Of a stretch of DNA of 64,000 bases, positions 24,312-32,325 are shown in pieces. Below the pieces are notes generated by a model, which searched no databases, had not been told where the DNA came from, and saw only the letters and a program-made list of their open reading frames with translations. This DNA is from Marispirochaeta sp963667435 (GTDB lineage: Bacteria; Spirochaetota; Spirochaetia; JC444; Marispirochaetaceae). Each line of letters starts with the position of its first letter. The first letter of the stretch is position 1. Location: contig OY763414.1 of NCBI GenBank assembly GCA_963667435.1, positions 682,001 through 746,000 of the forward strand, given 5' to 3'. The translations under genes and the position numbers were made by a program.

Positions 24312-25445
24312 TCAGGTATGCTTGTTTTCAAGTCGATTTAATCTGTGCAGAAACTGGCGGCGATGTCTCTCCCCATTTTCGCCTGAAACAGAAGCCAGGC
24401 CTCTGCGTGCCCACAACAATGCTACTTCAACCTGTTTGAGGGTGTGTTCATAGTATTTTGAAAGCTCTTCACAAATTAGGGGGGTATCTCTTTTCTCTGC
24501 AAGGTTATGCCAGATATACACTGCACCATTTAAATCGCCCCTGCGCTTCCTGGCAAAAGCGAGGAGCACACCTGCGGTATAATCACCTTCACCTTCAGCC
24601 CTGGACAGCAGTTCTTCTCCTCTGAAATCTTCCCGACCTAAAAGCCAGACACCGAGAGCTCGTTTATCAACACCTTCCGCACGAAGAGGGAATTTAAGAA
24701 TTTCTTCCATATGAACCAGGAGAAATGCCAGGCTGACAATATCCTGCTGATGGTGACTGAATACCTCCTGAAGAAGAGAGGCGTCACCGTTTTTAAGAAA
24801 ACCAAACCAGCGTTCCGGAACTTCTGCTCCGGGGAGATCTTCTGTCCGGGAAATCTTCAGGATAAGTTCCTCTATATTTCCAAGTCTGCAGGATCCTATA
24901 CGTTTTTTCCAAAGTCTGCGGCTGGCATAGAGCAGATCAGAATGACCGGAATAACGGAAATGCATTCCCCGCATCAGCCCCCGGCTTATGAGCAGTTTTT
25001 CGTCAAAAGCTCTTCCGTTGTAACTTACAAGTCTGCCGGTTTCGGGCAGACTATTTTGCAGGATTTCCAGGAATTCCCCTTCCCCGGGGAAATCACTGAG
25101 AAAGAACTGATCCACAACAAGATTTTCACCCGAGTATCTGCCGAAACCGGCAAGAAAGGCTATCGTCCCGGCGCCGGAAGAGAGCCCTGTAGTTTCGAGG
25201 TCAAAAAAGACAAGAGAATCAGGATCAGTACCAACAGGCAGGAAAAGTCCACTCAACGGTCCTGTCAGGTCGGGAACGGGAAATACTGAGGTACGCTGGT
25301 ATACATACTCCCCGATGCGGGAAAATCCCGGGATGTTCTGTTCCGGTACATTCGTTTGCTCAGTACAGGACATCTCAGTCCCGGAGGGTATATCCCTTGA
25401 CAGTCTCAGATGTTTAAGTCGCGAAGAGAGTCCCGGCCTAGGCAT
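24312..25445 (-). CDS. mrfB: MrfB-type (YprB) DEDDh exonuclease with TPR-like tail
   Basis: 377 residues from ATG 25445, which has GGAAAGG just upstream inside the helicase gene; earlier in-frame ATGs lie deeper in the helicase. The RNase H-like exonuclease core shows VFFDLETTGLSSGAGTIAFL (first acidic pair near residue 80), RLVSYNGRAFDEKLL, and HHQQDIVSLA (His and last Asp). A C-terminal region of about 100 residues is helical. In Bacillus subtilis YprB (MrfB) is the nuclease that acts with the helicase YprA (MrfA) in repair of mitomycin lesions independent of UvrA. The 8-base overlap with the helicase supports the same pairing here. Confidence 0.85.
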   Translation of the reverse strand: MPRPGLSSRLKHLRLSRDIPSGTEMSCTEQTNVPEQNIPGFSRIGEYVYQRTSVFPVPDLTGPLSGLFLPVGTDPDSLVFFDLETTGLSSGAGTIAFLAGFGRYSGENLVVDQFFLSDFPGEGEFLEILQNSLPETGRLVSYNGRAFDEKLLISRGLMRGMHFRYSGHSDLLYASRRLWKKRIGSCRLGNIEELILKISRTEDLPGAEVPERWFGFLKNGDASLLQEVFSHHQQDIVSLAFLLVHMEEILKFPLRAEGVDKRALGVWLLGREDFRGEELLSRAEGEGDYTAGVLLAFARKRRGDLNGAVYIWHNLAEKRDTPLICEELSKYYEHTLKQVEVALLWARRGLASVSGENGERHRRQFLHRLNRLENKHT

Positions 25446-27771
25446 CGCCTTTCCAACAGCTGAAGAAATCCCGGATAATCTCTTTGCGGTTAAAATCCTC
25501 ATTCTCAGTTTCTCCGGGATCGGCCGCACCTATGCATGACGGACAGCCTTCGCTGCAGCCGCATACCTCTACAACCTCAGAAGCGGCAGATATTATTGCA
25601 GGCAACTCATCACCTACAGCTTCTGCAAGACCTGTTCCTCCCGGATAACGGTCATACACATAGAGTGCTGGTGAACCGAAATGAGGATCCCTCAGACGTT
25701 CAGCAACGCCGATATCATTCCTGTCACAGAGAAGAAATACCGGCGCAACATTTTTAATCAGGGTGCCGATCCGGGCAATCACCTGTTCCTGCACTTCCTG
25801 GGGGACCTCGTTAAATCCAATTCCGGAAGGCGTATCAGCCTGAAATACCAGCACTGCCCCGCGGGTATGCATCTGTTCTTCAGGAAGATGGATCTCTCCA
25901 TAGCCTATATTCTCATGGGAATGGAAACGCAGCTTCTTGAACTTGGCAACCTGGTTCCGAACCAGAAGATCCCCGATTATGCAGAGTGTACCGGCAACTG
26001 AATTCCGGGAATCTTCGCAAAGAACTTTTATATCGCTTTTAACAACTGCATCTGTGTAATAATTCACACTGCTGCTTTCGACTTCGCAGCGGCGGTTAGC
26101 AATATCCAGCTTTTTTACCACAAACTGGCTGCCCCGGTGGATATAAATCGCATTGTCGAAAATGAGTTCCTTGGCGGAAGGACGATCCATCTCTCCGATT
26201 ACCCGGTTTCCACCACCGGTGGTGTCCACAATGACCACATTGTCTGCAGTGGCAGATCGCAGCGAAATCTCCTCCGAGGGATAGGAACGGTCCGCCCAGT
26301 ACCATTTTCCCCCGGTATGCCTCACAACCCCTTCGGCCTGCAGCTCCTGAAGCAGCTCATCTATAGCACCGCCAAACTCATCTCCATCTGAAAAAGGCAG
26401 TTCAAATACAGCGCACTTCAGGTGATCCATCAGAATAAACAGATTATCCGGATCTATATGAGCCGATTCCGGTGCCCGTTTAAGAAAGTATTCAGGATGC
26501 TGCATAATATACTGATCTACCGGCCCGGAGCTTGCAATCATTATTGCCGTGGAAAGCTCACTGCTTCTCCCTGCCCGGCCCGCCTGCTGCCAGGATGATG
26601 CAATGGAACCGGGAAAACCAGCCATAACAGCTGCATCGAGTCCGCCGATATCAATCCCCAGTTCCAGCGCATTTGTTGAAACCACACCCATGATGCTGCC
26701 ATCACGGAGGCCCTTTTCTATGGCTCGTCGTTCATTGGGAAGATACCCTCCCCGGTAGGCTTCAACCCGGGGGAGTTCTCCCTTCAGATAATGATTTTTC
26801 AGGGATTCATTGATATAGCTTGCGATAAGCTCCACCCGAAGCCTTGAGCGGCTGAAAACAATTGTTTTTACCCCATTGCGAATAAGCTTCAGAGCCAGAC
26901 GCTGGGACTCATTAACTGTACCCCGGCGGATTCCCTGCACCTTGTCTACATACGCGGGGTTATACAGAATTAAATGCTTTTCCCCTGCAGGGGCGCCGTT
27001 TTCATCTATCAGGCTCACCGGTTCTTCAAGAATTTTCTCCGCAAGCTCTCCTGGATTCCCAATGGTGGCACTGCAGCAGATAAAAACCGGATTGGCGCCG
27101 TAAAAACGGGCAATACGCTTCAAGCGGCGAATAACATTGGTCATATGAGAACCGAAGACGCCCCGATAGGTATGAATCTCGTCGATAACCACATATTTAA
27201 GAGAACTGAAAAAACGGATCCACTTGGGGTGATTCGGAAGTACTCCGGAGTGGAGCATATCTGGATTGGAAATAATTATTCGACCGGAATCCCGGGCTGA
27301 GACCCTGACAGAGCTTGGAGTATCACCATCATAAGTCGCAATCTTTATACCAACTTCGCCGGCAAGTACAATTTCATTCAATGCGGACTGCTGATCCTGA
27401 CTGAGTGCTTTGGTTGGAAAAAGATAGAGTCCCCGGGCAGACGGATCTTCAAGAAGCCCCTGAAGTACCGGAAGATTATAACTGAGGGTTTTGCCTGAGG
27501 CTGTAGGAGTAACCACCACAACATTCCGGCCCTTTCTTACCTCTTCAAACGATCTGGCCTGATGGGTATAAAGCCGTTTAATCCCATGCCGGGAGAGAAC
27601 CCCGGAAAGTGACGTATGCAGGTCTGCCGGAAACGGAACATAATGCCCCTCCCTGGAAGGAATTCTTTCCCAGTGTACAACCTGATCCATAAAATCTCGG
27701 TCACCCCTCAGGGTGTCCAGAAGTGCCGCTTCCATGAGGTGGATATTATCACAGATTTTTAATATTTTCAT
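25438..27771 (-). CDS. mrfA: MrfA-type (YprA) superfamily 2 helicase
   Basis: About 777 residues. Walker A TPTASGKTLSYN, DEIH box (VIDEIHTYRG), CSATIGN, and motif VI QQAGRAGRSSE are in order. The C-terminal region contains the four-cysteine cluster CGCSEGCPSC near the end, as in DUF1998 helicases of the YprA/Hrq1 group. These unwind DNA 3' to 5' and in Bacillus are needed for mitomycin repair with MrfB. ATG 27771 has AAGG eight bases before it; ATG 27735 gives an N-terminus nearer that of known homologues, so the start is open. It is divergent from glgC. Confidence 0.9.
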   Translation of the reverse strand: MKILKICDNIHLMEAALLDTLRGDRDFMDQVVHWERIPSREGHYVPFPADLHTSLSGVLSRHGIKRLYTHQARSFEEVRKGRNVVVVTPTASGKTLSYNLPVLQGLLEDPSARGLYLFPTKALSQDQQSALNEIVLAGEVGIKIATYDGDTPSSVRVSARDSGRIIISNPDMLHSGVLPNHPKWIRFFSSLKYVVIDEIHTYRGVFGSHMTNVIRRLKRIARFYGANPVFICCSATIGNPGELAEKILEEPVSLIDENGAPAGEKHLILYNPAYVDKVQGIRRGTVNESQRLALKLIRNGVKTIVFSRSRLRVELIASYINESLKNHYLKGELPRVEAYRGGYLPNERRAIEKGLRDGSIMGVVSTNALELGIDIGGLDAAVMAGFPGSIASSWQQAGRAGRSSELSTAIMIASSGPVDQYIMQHPEYFLKRAPESAHIDPDNLFILMDHLKCAVFELPFSDGDEFGGAIDELLQELQAEGVVRHTGGKWYWADRSYPSEEISLRSATADNVVIVDTTGGGNRVIGEMDRPSAKELIFDNAIYIHRGSQFVVKKLDIANRRCEVESSSVNYYTDAVVKSDIKVLCEDSRNSVAGTLCIIGDLLVRNQVAKFKKLRFHSHENIGYGEIHLPEEQMHTRGAVLVFQADTPSGIGFNEVPQEVQEQVIARIGTLIKNVAPVFLLCDRNDIGVAERLRDPHFGSPALYVYDRYPGGTGLAEAVGDELPAIISAASEVVEVCGCSEGCPSCIGAADPGETENEDFNRKEIIRDFFSCWKGDA

Positions 27772-27779
27772 AGATCGCC

Positions 27780-27809
27780 TTGACCGGAGCAGAAGGGGTG
27801 AAATACTAT
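27780..27809 (+). promoter_or_regulatory. Candidate promoter of glgC
   Basis: TTGACC (27780-27785), 18 bases, TACTAT (27804-27809), then AGGAGG and ATG 27831. The -35 TTG is in frame with glgC and could be mistaken for its start. Confidence 0.5.
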
Positions 27810-27830
27810 ATTCTAACAGGAGGCCCGAGG

Positions 27831-29111
27831 ATGCCCGAAATTCTTGCCATAGTTCTTGGCGGCGGTAAAGGAACACGACTCTATCCTCTCACCCAACAGC
27901 GGGCCAAACCTGCAGTACCCTTCGGCGGAAAGTACAGGCTTGTAGACATTCCTATTTCAAACTGTATTAACTCCGACATGAAGCAGATATATATTTTGAC
28001 CCAGTTCAACTCAGTATCTCTGCATAATCACCTTGCAAGCACCTACATCTTTGATGTGTTCAGCAGGGGCTTTGTTGAAATTCTTGCGGCTGAGCAGACT
28101 TTTGAGAATACCAGCTGGTACGAAGGTACTGCCGACGCAGTACGCAAAAACTTTCCCCATTTCAATGTGCAGAAACCAACCCACTATATAATTCTCTCCG
28201 GAGACCAGCTTTACCGTATGGATCTGCGGCAGATGTTTCAGAGTCATCTTGATTCCGGCGCAGAGGTAACTCTTGCGGCTACCCCAGTAGACCGGATGGC
28301 GGCAACCGGCCTGGGAATACTGCAGACCGACAGTAGCGCCCGGGTGATAAATTTCCTTGAAAAACCTCCTATAGAAACGGACATTGAAGCCCTCAGAATT
28401 CATGACAACCTCCACCCGGACAGGGATATGCAAAATCAGGGAAAAAACTATCTTGCCAGTATGGGTATGTACATCTTCAATGCGAAAGCCCTGGAAGAGA
28501 TGCTCAACAATGACAAAGCCGATTTCGGTAAGGAAATAATCCCCATGGCTATTGAGAGTAAATCGGTTCATGCATATATTTTCACCGGGTTCTGGGAAGA
28601 TATCGGTACCATCGGGAATTTCTACGATACCAATCTTGATCTGGCGAGCCTTAATCCGAAATTCAACTTCTACGACGAGAAGATGCCTATTTACACTCAC
28701 CGTCGATATCTTCCGGCAACCAAGATGAACTACTGCACCATAAGTCAGTCTCTGGCCGCAGAGGGAAGTATTATAACCAATGCGTTTATTTCAGAATCTC
28801 TTATAGGCGTGCGAACTATTATTGAACCCGGGTCTGATCTTCAGGGGGTTATAACCATGGGAGCATCGGGGTACGAAACGCCGGAAGAGAAAGCCTTAAA
28901 CCGTGAAATCGGCCAGCCCGATATCGGTATCGGCAGGGGGAGTCATATACGGCGGGCAATAATTGACCAGAATTGCCGCATCGGCGATGACTGCAGAATT
29001 GGAATCGATGAGAAAGAAAGAAAAGACGGTGACTACGGCATCTACCATGTCCGGGACGGTATAATTATCATACCGAAGAACATGGTGATTCCCCCGGGAA
29101 CGGTTATATAG
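27831..29111 (+). CDS. glgC: Glucose-1-phosphate adenylyltransferase
   Basis: 426 residues, the normal length. N-terminal nucleotide-binding GGGKGTRLYPLT, PAVPFGGKYRLVDIPISNC, and the sugar-phosphate site region ending in a left-handed beta-helix domain (IRRAIIDQNCRIGDDCRIGI). It makes ADP-glucose for GlgA and is the control point of glycogen synthesis. The start ATG 27831 has AGGAGG upstream; earlier in-frame codons belong to the promoter. It ends nine bases from the convergent Nudix gene. Confidence 0.96.
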   Translation: MPEILAIVLGGGKGTRLYPLTQQRAKPAVPFGGKYRLVDIPISNCINSDMKQIYILTQFNSVSLHNHLASTYIFDVFSRGFVEILAAEQTFENTSWYEGTADAVRKNFPHFNVQKPTHYIILSGDQLYRMDLRQMFQSHLDSGAEVTLAATPVDRMAATGLGILQTDSSARVINFLEKPPIETDIEALRIHDNLHPDRDMQNQGKNYLASMGMYIFNAKALEEMLNNDKADFGKEIIPMAIESKSVHAYIFTGFWEDIGTIGNFYDTNLDLASLNPKFNFYDEKMPIYTHRRYLPATKMNYCTISQSLAAEGSIITNAFISESLIGVRTIIEPGSDLQGVITMGASGYETPEEKALNREIGQPDIGIGRGSHIRRAIIDQNCRIGDDCRIGIDEKERKDGDYGIYHVRDGIIIIPKNMVIPPGTVI

Positions 29112-29120
29112 AATTTACTA

Positions 29121-29501
29121 TTATTTCCCGGTGAGGAATTCTACAATCTGCCGGTCTGAAGAGGCCATGGGATATTCTCCAAGAGAGCTGATTTCAACCC
29201 AGTCAACGCTGCTGTGTTCAAGGAGATTGAAATCCTCACTCTCAAGACTCACCGAAAATGCAAGCAGACGGTATTCACTGTCGCGGTTGGTGAAGAATCC
29301 TTCAAAAAGCTGTTCTCCCACATGTACGGCAACCCCAAGTTCCTCCTGAAATTCCCGTGTAAGCGCCTCCCGGGGTGTTTCATAATCCCGTGCCTTACCG
29401 CCCGGAAACTCCCAGCTTTCACCAATGCTCGTACCCGGCTTCCGCAGAGCAATTAAAACCCTGTTATCTTTGCGTATTATTCCGGCTGTAGAAATTCGCA
29501 T
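29121..29501 (-). CDS. Nudix hydrolase, MutT-like
   Basis: 126 residues. The Nudix box is complete: G-x5-E-x7-REFQEELGV starting at GGKARDYETP (about residues 34-57). The size and the VLIALRKPGTSIGESWEFPG opening fit MutT/8-oxo-dGTP or CTP pyrophosphohydrolases, which clean the nucleotide pool. The substrate cannot be read from sequence. It follows a small membrane protein gene on the same strand by three bases. Confidence 0.88.
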   Translation of the reverse strand: MRISTAGIIRKDNRVLIALRKPGTSIGESWEFPGGKARDYETPREALTREFQEELGVAVHVGEQLFEGFFTNRDSEYRLLAFSVSLESEDFNLLEHSSVDWVEISSLGEYPMASSDRQIVEFLTGK

Positions 29502-29504
29502 GCG

Positions 29505-29918
29505 TTACAAAAGTATAAATCGTGGAAGAATGTAATGGGCTATCCCTGACAATGCTGTAACAATGCCAATTACATCTCTGTAGGCATAAATATATTTATC
29601 CATAAAAGAGGTTGTATCTGAATCAACATCGGATACCTTTTTATAGTAGCCGTAAAAGAGGCAGATGCCAGTTATTATGCCAAATAGTGCAGGAATAAGG
29701 TCCTGTACAAAAGAGCCGTTTATGGTGGAAGGAAAAATAAGCTTGAGGATACCTGTTGCAACCATTGCAAGGGATAAAATAGTTATATAGGCTTTGTTTT
29801 CGCCCATGAATACCTGAATTTTCCCGATAGCCGGCATCTTTTCCTTGAGAAAATCAGCAGCAAGCAATGCTCCGCCAAAAATATTGAGAAGAACTGTTAG
29901 AAGAAAGATCTGGAACAT
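29505..29918 (-). CDS. Small four-helix membrane protein, unknown
   Basis: 137 residues with four hydrophobic segments at about residues 3-20 (IFLLTVLLNIFGGALLAA), 44-63, 76-95 and 115-135. A charged stretch KKVSDVDSDTTSFMDKY lies between the third and fourth. I do not recognise the family; spirochaetes have many such integral membrane proteins. GGGGGAT before ATG 29918 gives a good ribosome site. It is probably cotranscribed with the Nudix gene. Confidence 0.65.
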   Translation of the reverse strand: MFQIFLLTVLLNIFGGALLAADFLKEKMPAIGKIQVFMGENKAYITILSLAMVATGILKLIFPSTINGSFVQDLIPALFGIITGICLFYGYYKKVSDVDSDTTSFMDKYIYAYRDVIGIVTALSGIAHYILPRFILL

Positions 29919-29987
29919 TGTATCCCCCTTTAATTCTATATAGATACAATATCCAAGGTAAGACTAAAAATCAATACACAGAATCTA

Positions 29988-30293
29988 TTAAAACTTATCC
30001 TGTTCCCGGTACAGCATTATCATTTTCTTAAAAGCTGAATCGTCCTTTTTCAGCTCCCTGCTTCCACGGGTTATCTTACAAAGACTTAATCCCAGTTCTT
30101 TGGCAATATTGCGCTGACTCATGCCATCGTTGATAAGACGGACCAATGCCCATCTTTTTGTAACTTCATCAATCTCATATTCAGTGAGCAGACTCCGCAG
30201 GAAACGTTCTATTAATTCGCTGTCATTCGTTGCCGCCAGTGCAGAACAAAGCTCCTTTAAAGCGGTTTCAGACTCAATACCGTTCTTTTCCAT
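29988..30293 (-). CDS. TrpR-family transcriptional regulator (YerC-like)
   Basis: 101 residues from ATG 30293. The TrpR signature is clear: LLTEYEIDEVTKRWALVRLI, then the helix-turn-helix NDGMSQRNIAKELGLSLCKITRGSRELK. This group includes TrpR of E. coli and the YerC/YecD proteins of unknown ligand. No trp genes are nearby, so tryptophan as corepressor is uncertain. The gene has no ribosome site; its -10 box lies nine bases before the ATG. It is divergent from a ComFB gene across 122 bases. Confidence 0.85.
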   Translation of the reverse strand: MEKNGIESETALKELCSALAATNDSELIERFLRSLLTEYEIDEVTKRWALVRLINDGMSQRNIAKELGLSLCKITRGSRELKKDDSAFKKMIMLYREQDKF

Positions 30294-30302
30294 AGAGTCA
30301 AT

Positions 30303-30332
30303 ATAGTAAAAATAGCCTCTCTTATGCAACAA
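30303..30332 (-). promoter_or_regulatory. Candidate promoter of the TrpR-like gene
   Basis: On the minus strand TTGTTG (30327-30332), 18 bases, TACTAT (30303-30308). Nine bases separate it from ATG 30293, so the mRNA would be leaderless or nearly so. Confidence 0.4.
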
Positions 30333-30346
30333 GAAGATCAAAATCC

Positions 30347-30375
30347 TTGATTCGGCGGGAAAAAGCGTTTAAAAT
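30347..30375 (+). promoter_or_regulatory. Promoter of the ComFB-like gene
   Basis: TTGATT (30347-30352), 17 bases, TAAAAT (30370-30375). Transcription would begin near 30383, leaving a 33-base leader with GAGGAA before ATG 30416. Confidence 0.55.
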
Positions 30376-30415
30376 TTCAGATAAGGTTAATTATTTACAC
30401 AGGCGAGGAACTTTA

Positions 30416-30691
30416 ATGGCACTAGATGAACTGTATGACTTTTCACAAATCCGTAATCAGGCGGAAAAAATTGTGATTGAAGAGATTGAGAAGCAGCTTC
30501 CCGAGGATGTGCAGGAAAACAACGAGGAGCTTATACTCGATATAGCCACCTATGCATTGAATCATATCCGCCCTATATACAGCTATACACTTCTTGGAAA
30601 ACTGTATACTGATAATCTTGAAGAGGATTATTACAAGGAAGTTAAAAATACCGTATCCAAGGCAATTCTGAAAATTCGCAACAACCCTTAA
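30416..30691 (+). CDS. ComFB-family protein
   Basis: 91 residues from ATG 30416 with GAGGAA upstream. The pattern MALDELYDFSQIRNQAEKIV, then DIATYALNHIRPIYSYTLLG, matches the small late-competence protein ComFB family. In cyanobacteria and spirochaetes ComFB-like proteins have been linked to c-di-nucleotide binding and signalling rather than DNA uptake; that role is inference here. The protein ends convergent with sufE (5 bases apart, no terminator). Confidence 0.8.
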   Translation: MALDELYDFSQIRNQAEKIVIEEIEKQLPEDVQENNEELILDIATYALNHIRPIYSYTLLGKLYTDNLEEDYYKEVKNTVSKAILKIRNNP

Positions 30692-30696
30692 TACGT

Positions 30697-31101
30697 TTAC
30701 GACTGCCTGATAAAAGAAATTATTTTACCCTCCATCGAGGCAAGTCCGTTTTTACGCCCCGGAGAGAGATGTTCCGAAAGCCCGAGTTCGGCAAAAATTT
30801 CAGCCGCCGGCCGGGGCAGATCATCTCCGGGGGCAAAACCTTCGTAAAGACATATCAGCACTGCGGCAAGCCCTTTTACCAGGGCGGAATCACTGTCCAC
30901 AAGAAGAGAGAGTACCGGCGATTCGCCCTTCCACTCCGGCACAAGCCATACCTGGCTCATACATCCTTTTACTCTGGTCTCTTCTACTCTCAGGTTTTCC
31001 GGAAACGGCGACAGATCCTTTCCCAGATCCATAATATATTCAAACCGATCCTCCCAAGCCTGTAAAAAGGAAAGATCATCCTGTATTTCCTGTACAGTCA
31101 T
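30697..31101 (-). CDS. sufE: SufE sulfur-transfer protein
   Basis: 134 residues. The active-site Cys is in RVKGCMSQVWL (about residue 47), the typical SufE motif. SufE accepts persulfide from the cysteine desulfurase SufS and passes it to the SufBCD scaffold for Fe-S cluster assembly. The suf partners are not in this window. It follows a DtxR-family metalloregulator by five bases on the same strand, which suggests metal-dependent control of Fe-S assembly. Confidence 0.93.
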   Translation of the reverse strand: MTVQEIQDDLSFLQAWEDRFEYIMDLGKDLSPFPENLRVEETRVKGCMSQVWLVPEWKGESPVLSLLVDSDSALVKGLAAVLICLYEGFAPGDDLPRPAAEIFAELGLSEHLSPGRKNGLASMEGKIISFIRQS

Positions 31102-31106
31102 ATCCG

Positions 31107-31544
31107 CTATTCCCGACAGTCCAGATGATTAAGGAGTTCTTCCAGCTCTTTACTCCTCGGTTTCAGATCAAGAAGTTTTTCCGTCAAACACTCCAGTTTT
31201 GCAGCTATATCCGGAGGCATTGAATGTTCAATCTTGCAGGCGATGTCCTCTGCATCAGCAGCATCAACCAGAAGCAGTTTATTAAGAAAGGTATGAATAA
31301 TCCTGTGCTTGTTATAAACAGACCTCGCTGCTTTCATTCCCGAAGCCGTCAAAGTTATATATGAGTTCTTCTCATAATCCACCAGACCTCTTTCACGAAG
31401 GTTGCGAACCGCACCAGTCACAGAGGGCATTTGTACATCAAGGTGTTCAGCAATATCCTTAACCCGGGCTACACGGTTTTTCTGCTCCAGGTAATAAATG
31501 GCCTCAAGATAATCTTCGAGGCTCTGTGTAAGCTCTTTTCCCAT
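31107..31544 (-). CDS. DtxR/MntR-family metal-dependent repressor
   Basis: 145 residues, MntR/TroR length. The winged helix is at the N-terminus (LEDYLEAIYYLEQKNRVARV, then VQMPSVTGAVRNLRERGLVD). The metal-binding helices include Asp/Glu of the first helix and CKIEHSMPPDIAAKL near residue 105, where an IEH motif supplies ligands. Such proteins repress metal uptake when Mn or Fe is bound. Its own promoter overlaps a palindrome of DtxR type, so it is probably self-repressing. It is the first gene of a dtxR-sufE operon. Confidence 0.9.
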   Translation of the reverse strand: MGKELTQSLEDYLEAIYYLEQKNRVARVKDIAEHLDVQMPSVTGAVRNLRERGLVDYEKNSYITLTASGMKAARSVYNKHRIIHTFLNKLLLVDAADAEDIACKIEHSMPPDIAAKLECLTEKLLDLKPRSKELEELLNHLDCRE

Positions 31545-31549
31545 CTTTA

Positions 31550-31580
31550 TTAGAATACCCTAATAAAAATAGGTATTCAA
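31550..31580 (-). promoter_or_regulatory. Metalloregulator promoter with overlapping operator
   Basis: Minus-strand promoter TTGAAT (31575-31580), 17 bases, TATTCT (31552-31557). The palindrome TTAGAATACCCTAA (31550-31563; TTAG/CTAA outer arms) covers the -10 box, and a larger inverted repeat GAATACC/GGTATTC joins 31553-31559 to 31572-31578. ATG 31544 is seven bases past the -10 box. Confidence 0.65.
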
Positions 31581-31624
31581 GAAGATTATCTGAGTGCTTT
31601 TTCTGTCAGCCGGTGGCCGATTGC

Positions 31625-31653
31625 TTGACCAGTCTCGCAAAACCTCGTACTGT
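31625..31653 (+). promoter_or_regulatory. Candidate promoter of the TetR gene
   Basis: TTGACC (31625-31630), 17 bases, TACTGT (31648-31653). GATGAGGG before ATG 31685 supplies the ribosome site. Confidence 0.5.
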
Positions 31654-31684
31654 GAAGTATCTGCAATCGTTAACGGGATGAGGG

Positions 31685-32254
31685 ATGGCAGCACGGAGCA
31701 AAAACAAAGGCATAGACAACCGCGATAACATTCTGAAGAACGCACGCAGAATTCTCCAGAAAAAGGGCGGTCAGAATACCAGTCTTGCGGATATCGCCAG
31801 AGCGGCGGGTATAAGCAAGGGAACCCTCTACTATTATTATTCATCAAAAGCAGACCTTATCTATGATATTACCCAGGATCACATGAAATCAATAACAGCA
31901 ACCCTGCTGAAAACTGTAGAGGAAAAGGCTGATACTGAAAACGCAACAGATATAATGTACCTGGTCTATGAAACAGTTATTAAAGCCAAAGCCCGTGGGC
32001 GACTGCATCTCTATCTGCTCCAGGAAGCTGTTCTTGGAAATGCAGAGCTCCAGAAACGCTTCCAGGATGCCTATAGTGAATGGTTTGATATGATTACCAC
32101 CGGGTTAAAGAGAGTGCTTAAAGAGCGTACAGATGTGGAAATACTGGCCCATGTATTCCTTACAAGTCTGACCGGTGGCATTATCCAGCAGCTGATCGGA
32201 AACAAATCACTCCCCCTGAAACCCATGGCCCAGTGGCTTACCGGGAATAGCTAA
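31685..32254 (+). CDS. TetR-family transcriptional regulator
   Basis: 189 residues. N-terminal helix-turn-helix ILQKKGGQNTSLADIARAAG followed by ISKGTLYYYYSSKADLIYDI is typical TetR. The C-terminal ligand-binding part is helical and has no diagnostic ligand motif. It is followed after 71 bases by an XRE-cupin regulator that has its own promoter. The target may be the downstream hydro-lyase genes or a distant efflux gene; nothing in the sequence decides this. Confidence 0.88.
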   Translation: MAARSKNKGIDNRDNILKNARRILQKKGGQNTSLADIARAAGISKGTLYYYYSSKADLIYDITQDHMKSITATLLKTVEEKADTENATDIMYLVYETVIKAKARGRLHLYLLQEAVLGNAELQKRFQDAYSEWFDMITTGLKRVLKERTDVEILAHVFLTSLTGGIIQQLIGNKSLPLKPMAQWLTGNS

Positions 32255-32274
32255 CAATTACCTGAAATAATATA

Positions 32275-32325
32275 TTGACAAGCAGGGCCCTATACTTTAT
32301 AAATACTTAAGAGGCTTTAGTATTT
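32275..32325 (+). promoter_or_regulatory. XRE-cupin promoter and inverted repeat
   Basis: TTGACA (32275-32280), 17 bases, TATAAA (32298-32303). An inverted repeat AAATACT-N11-AGTATTT (32301-32325) covers the likely start of transcription and ends next to ATG 32326, suggesting self-repression by the encoded regulator. Confidence 0.55.
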
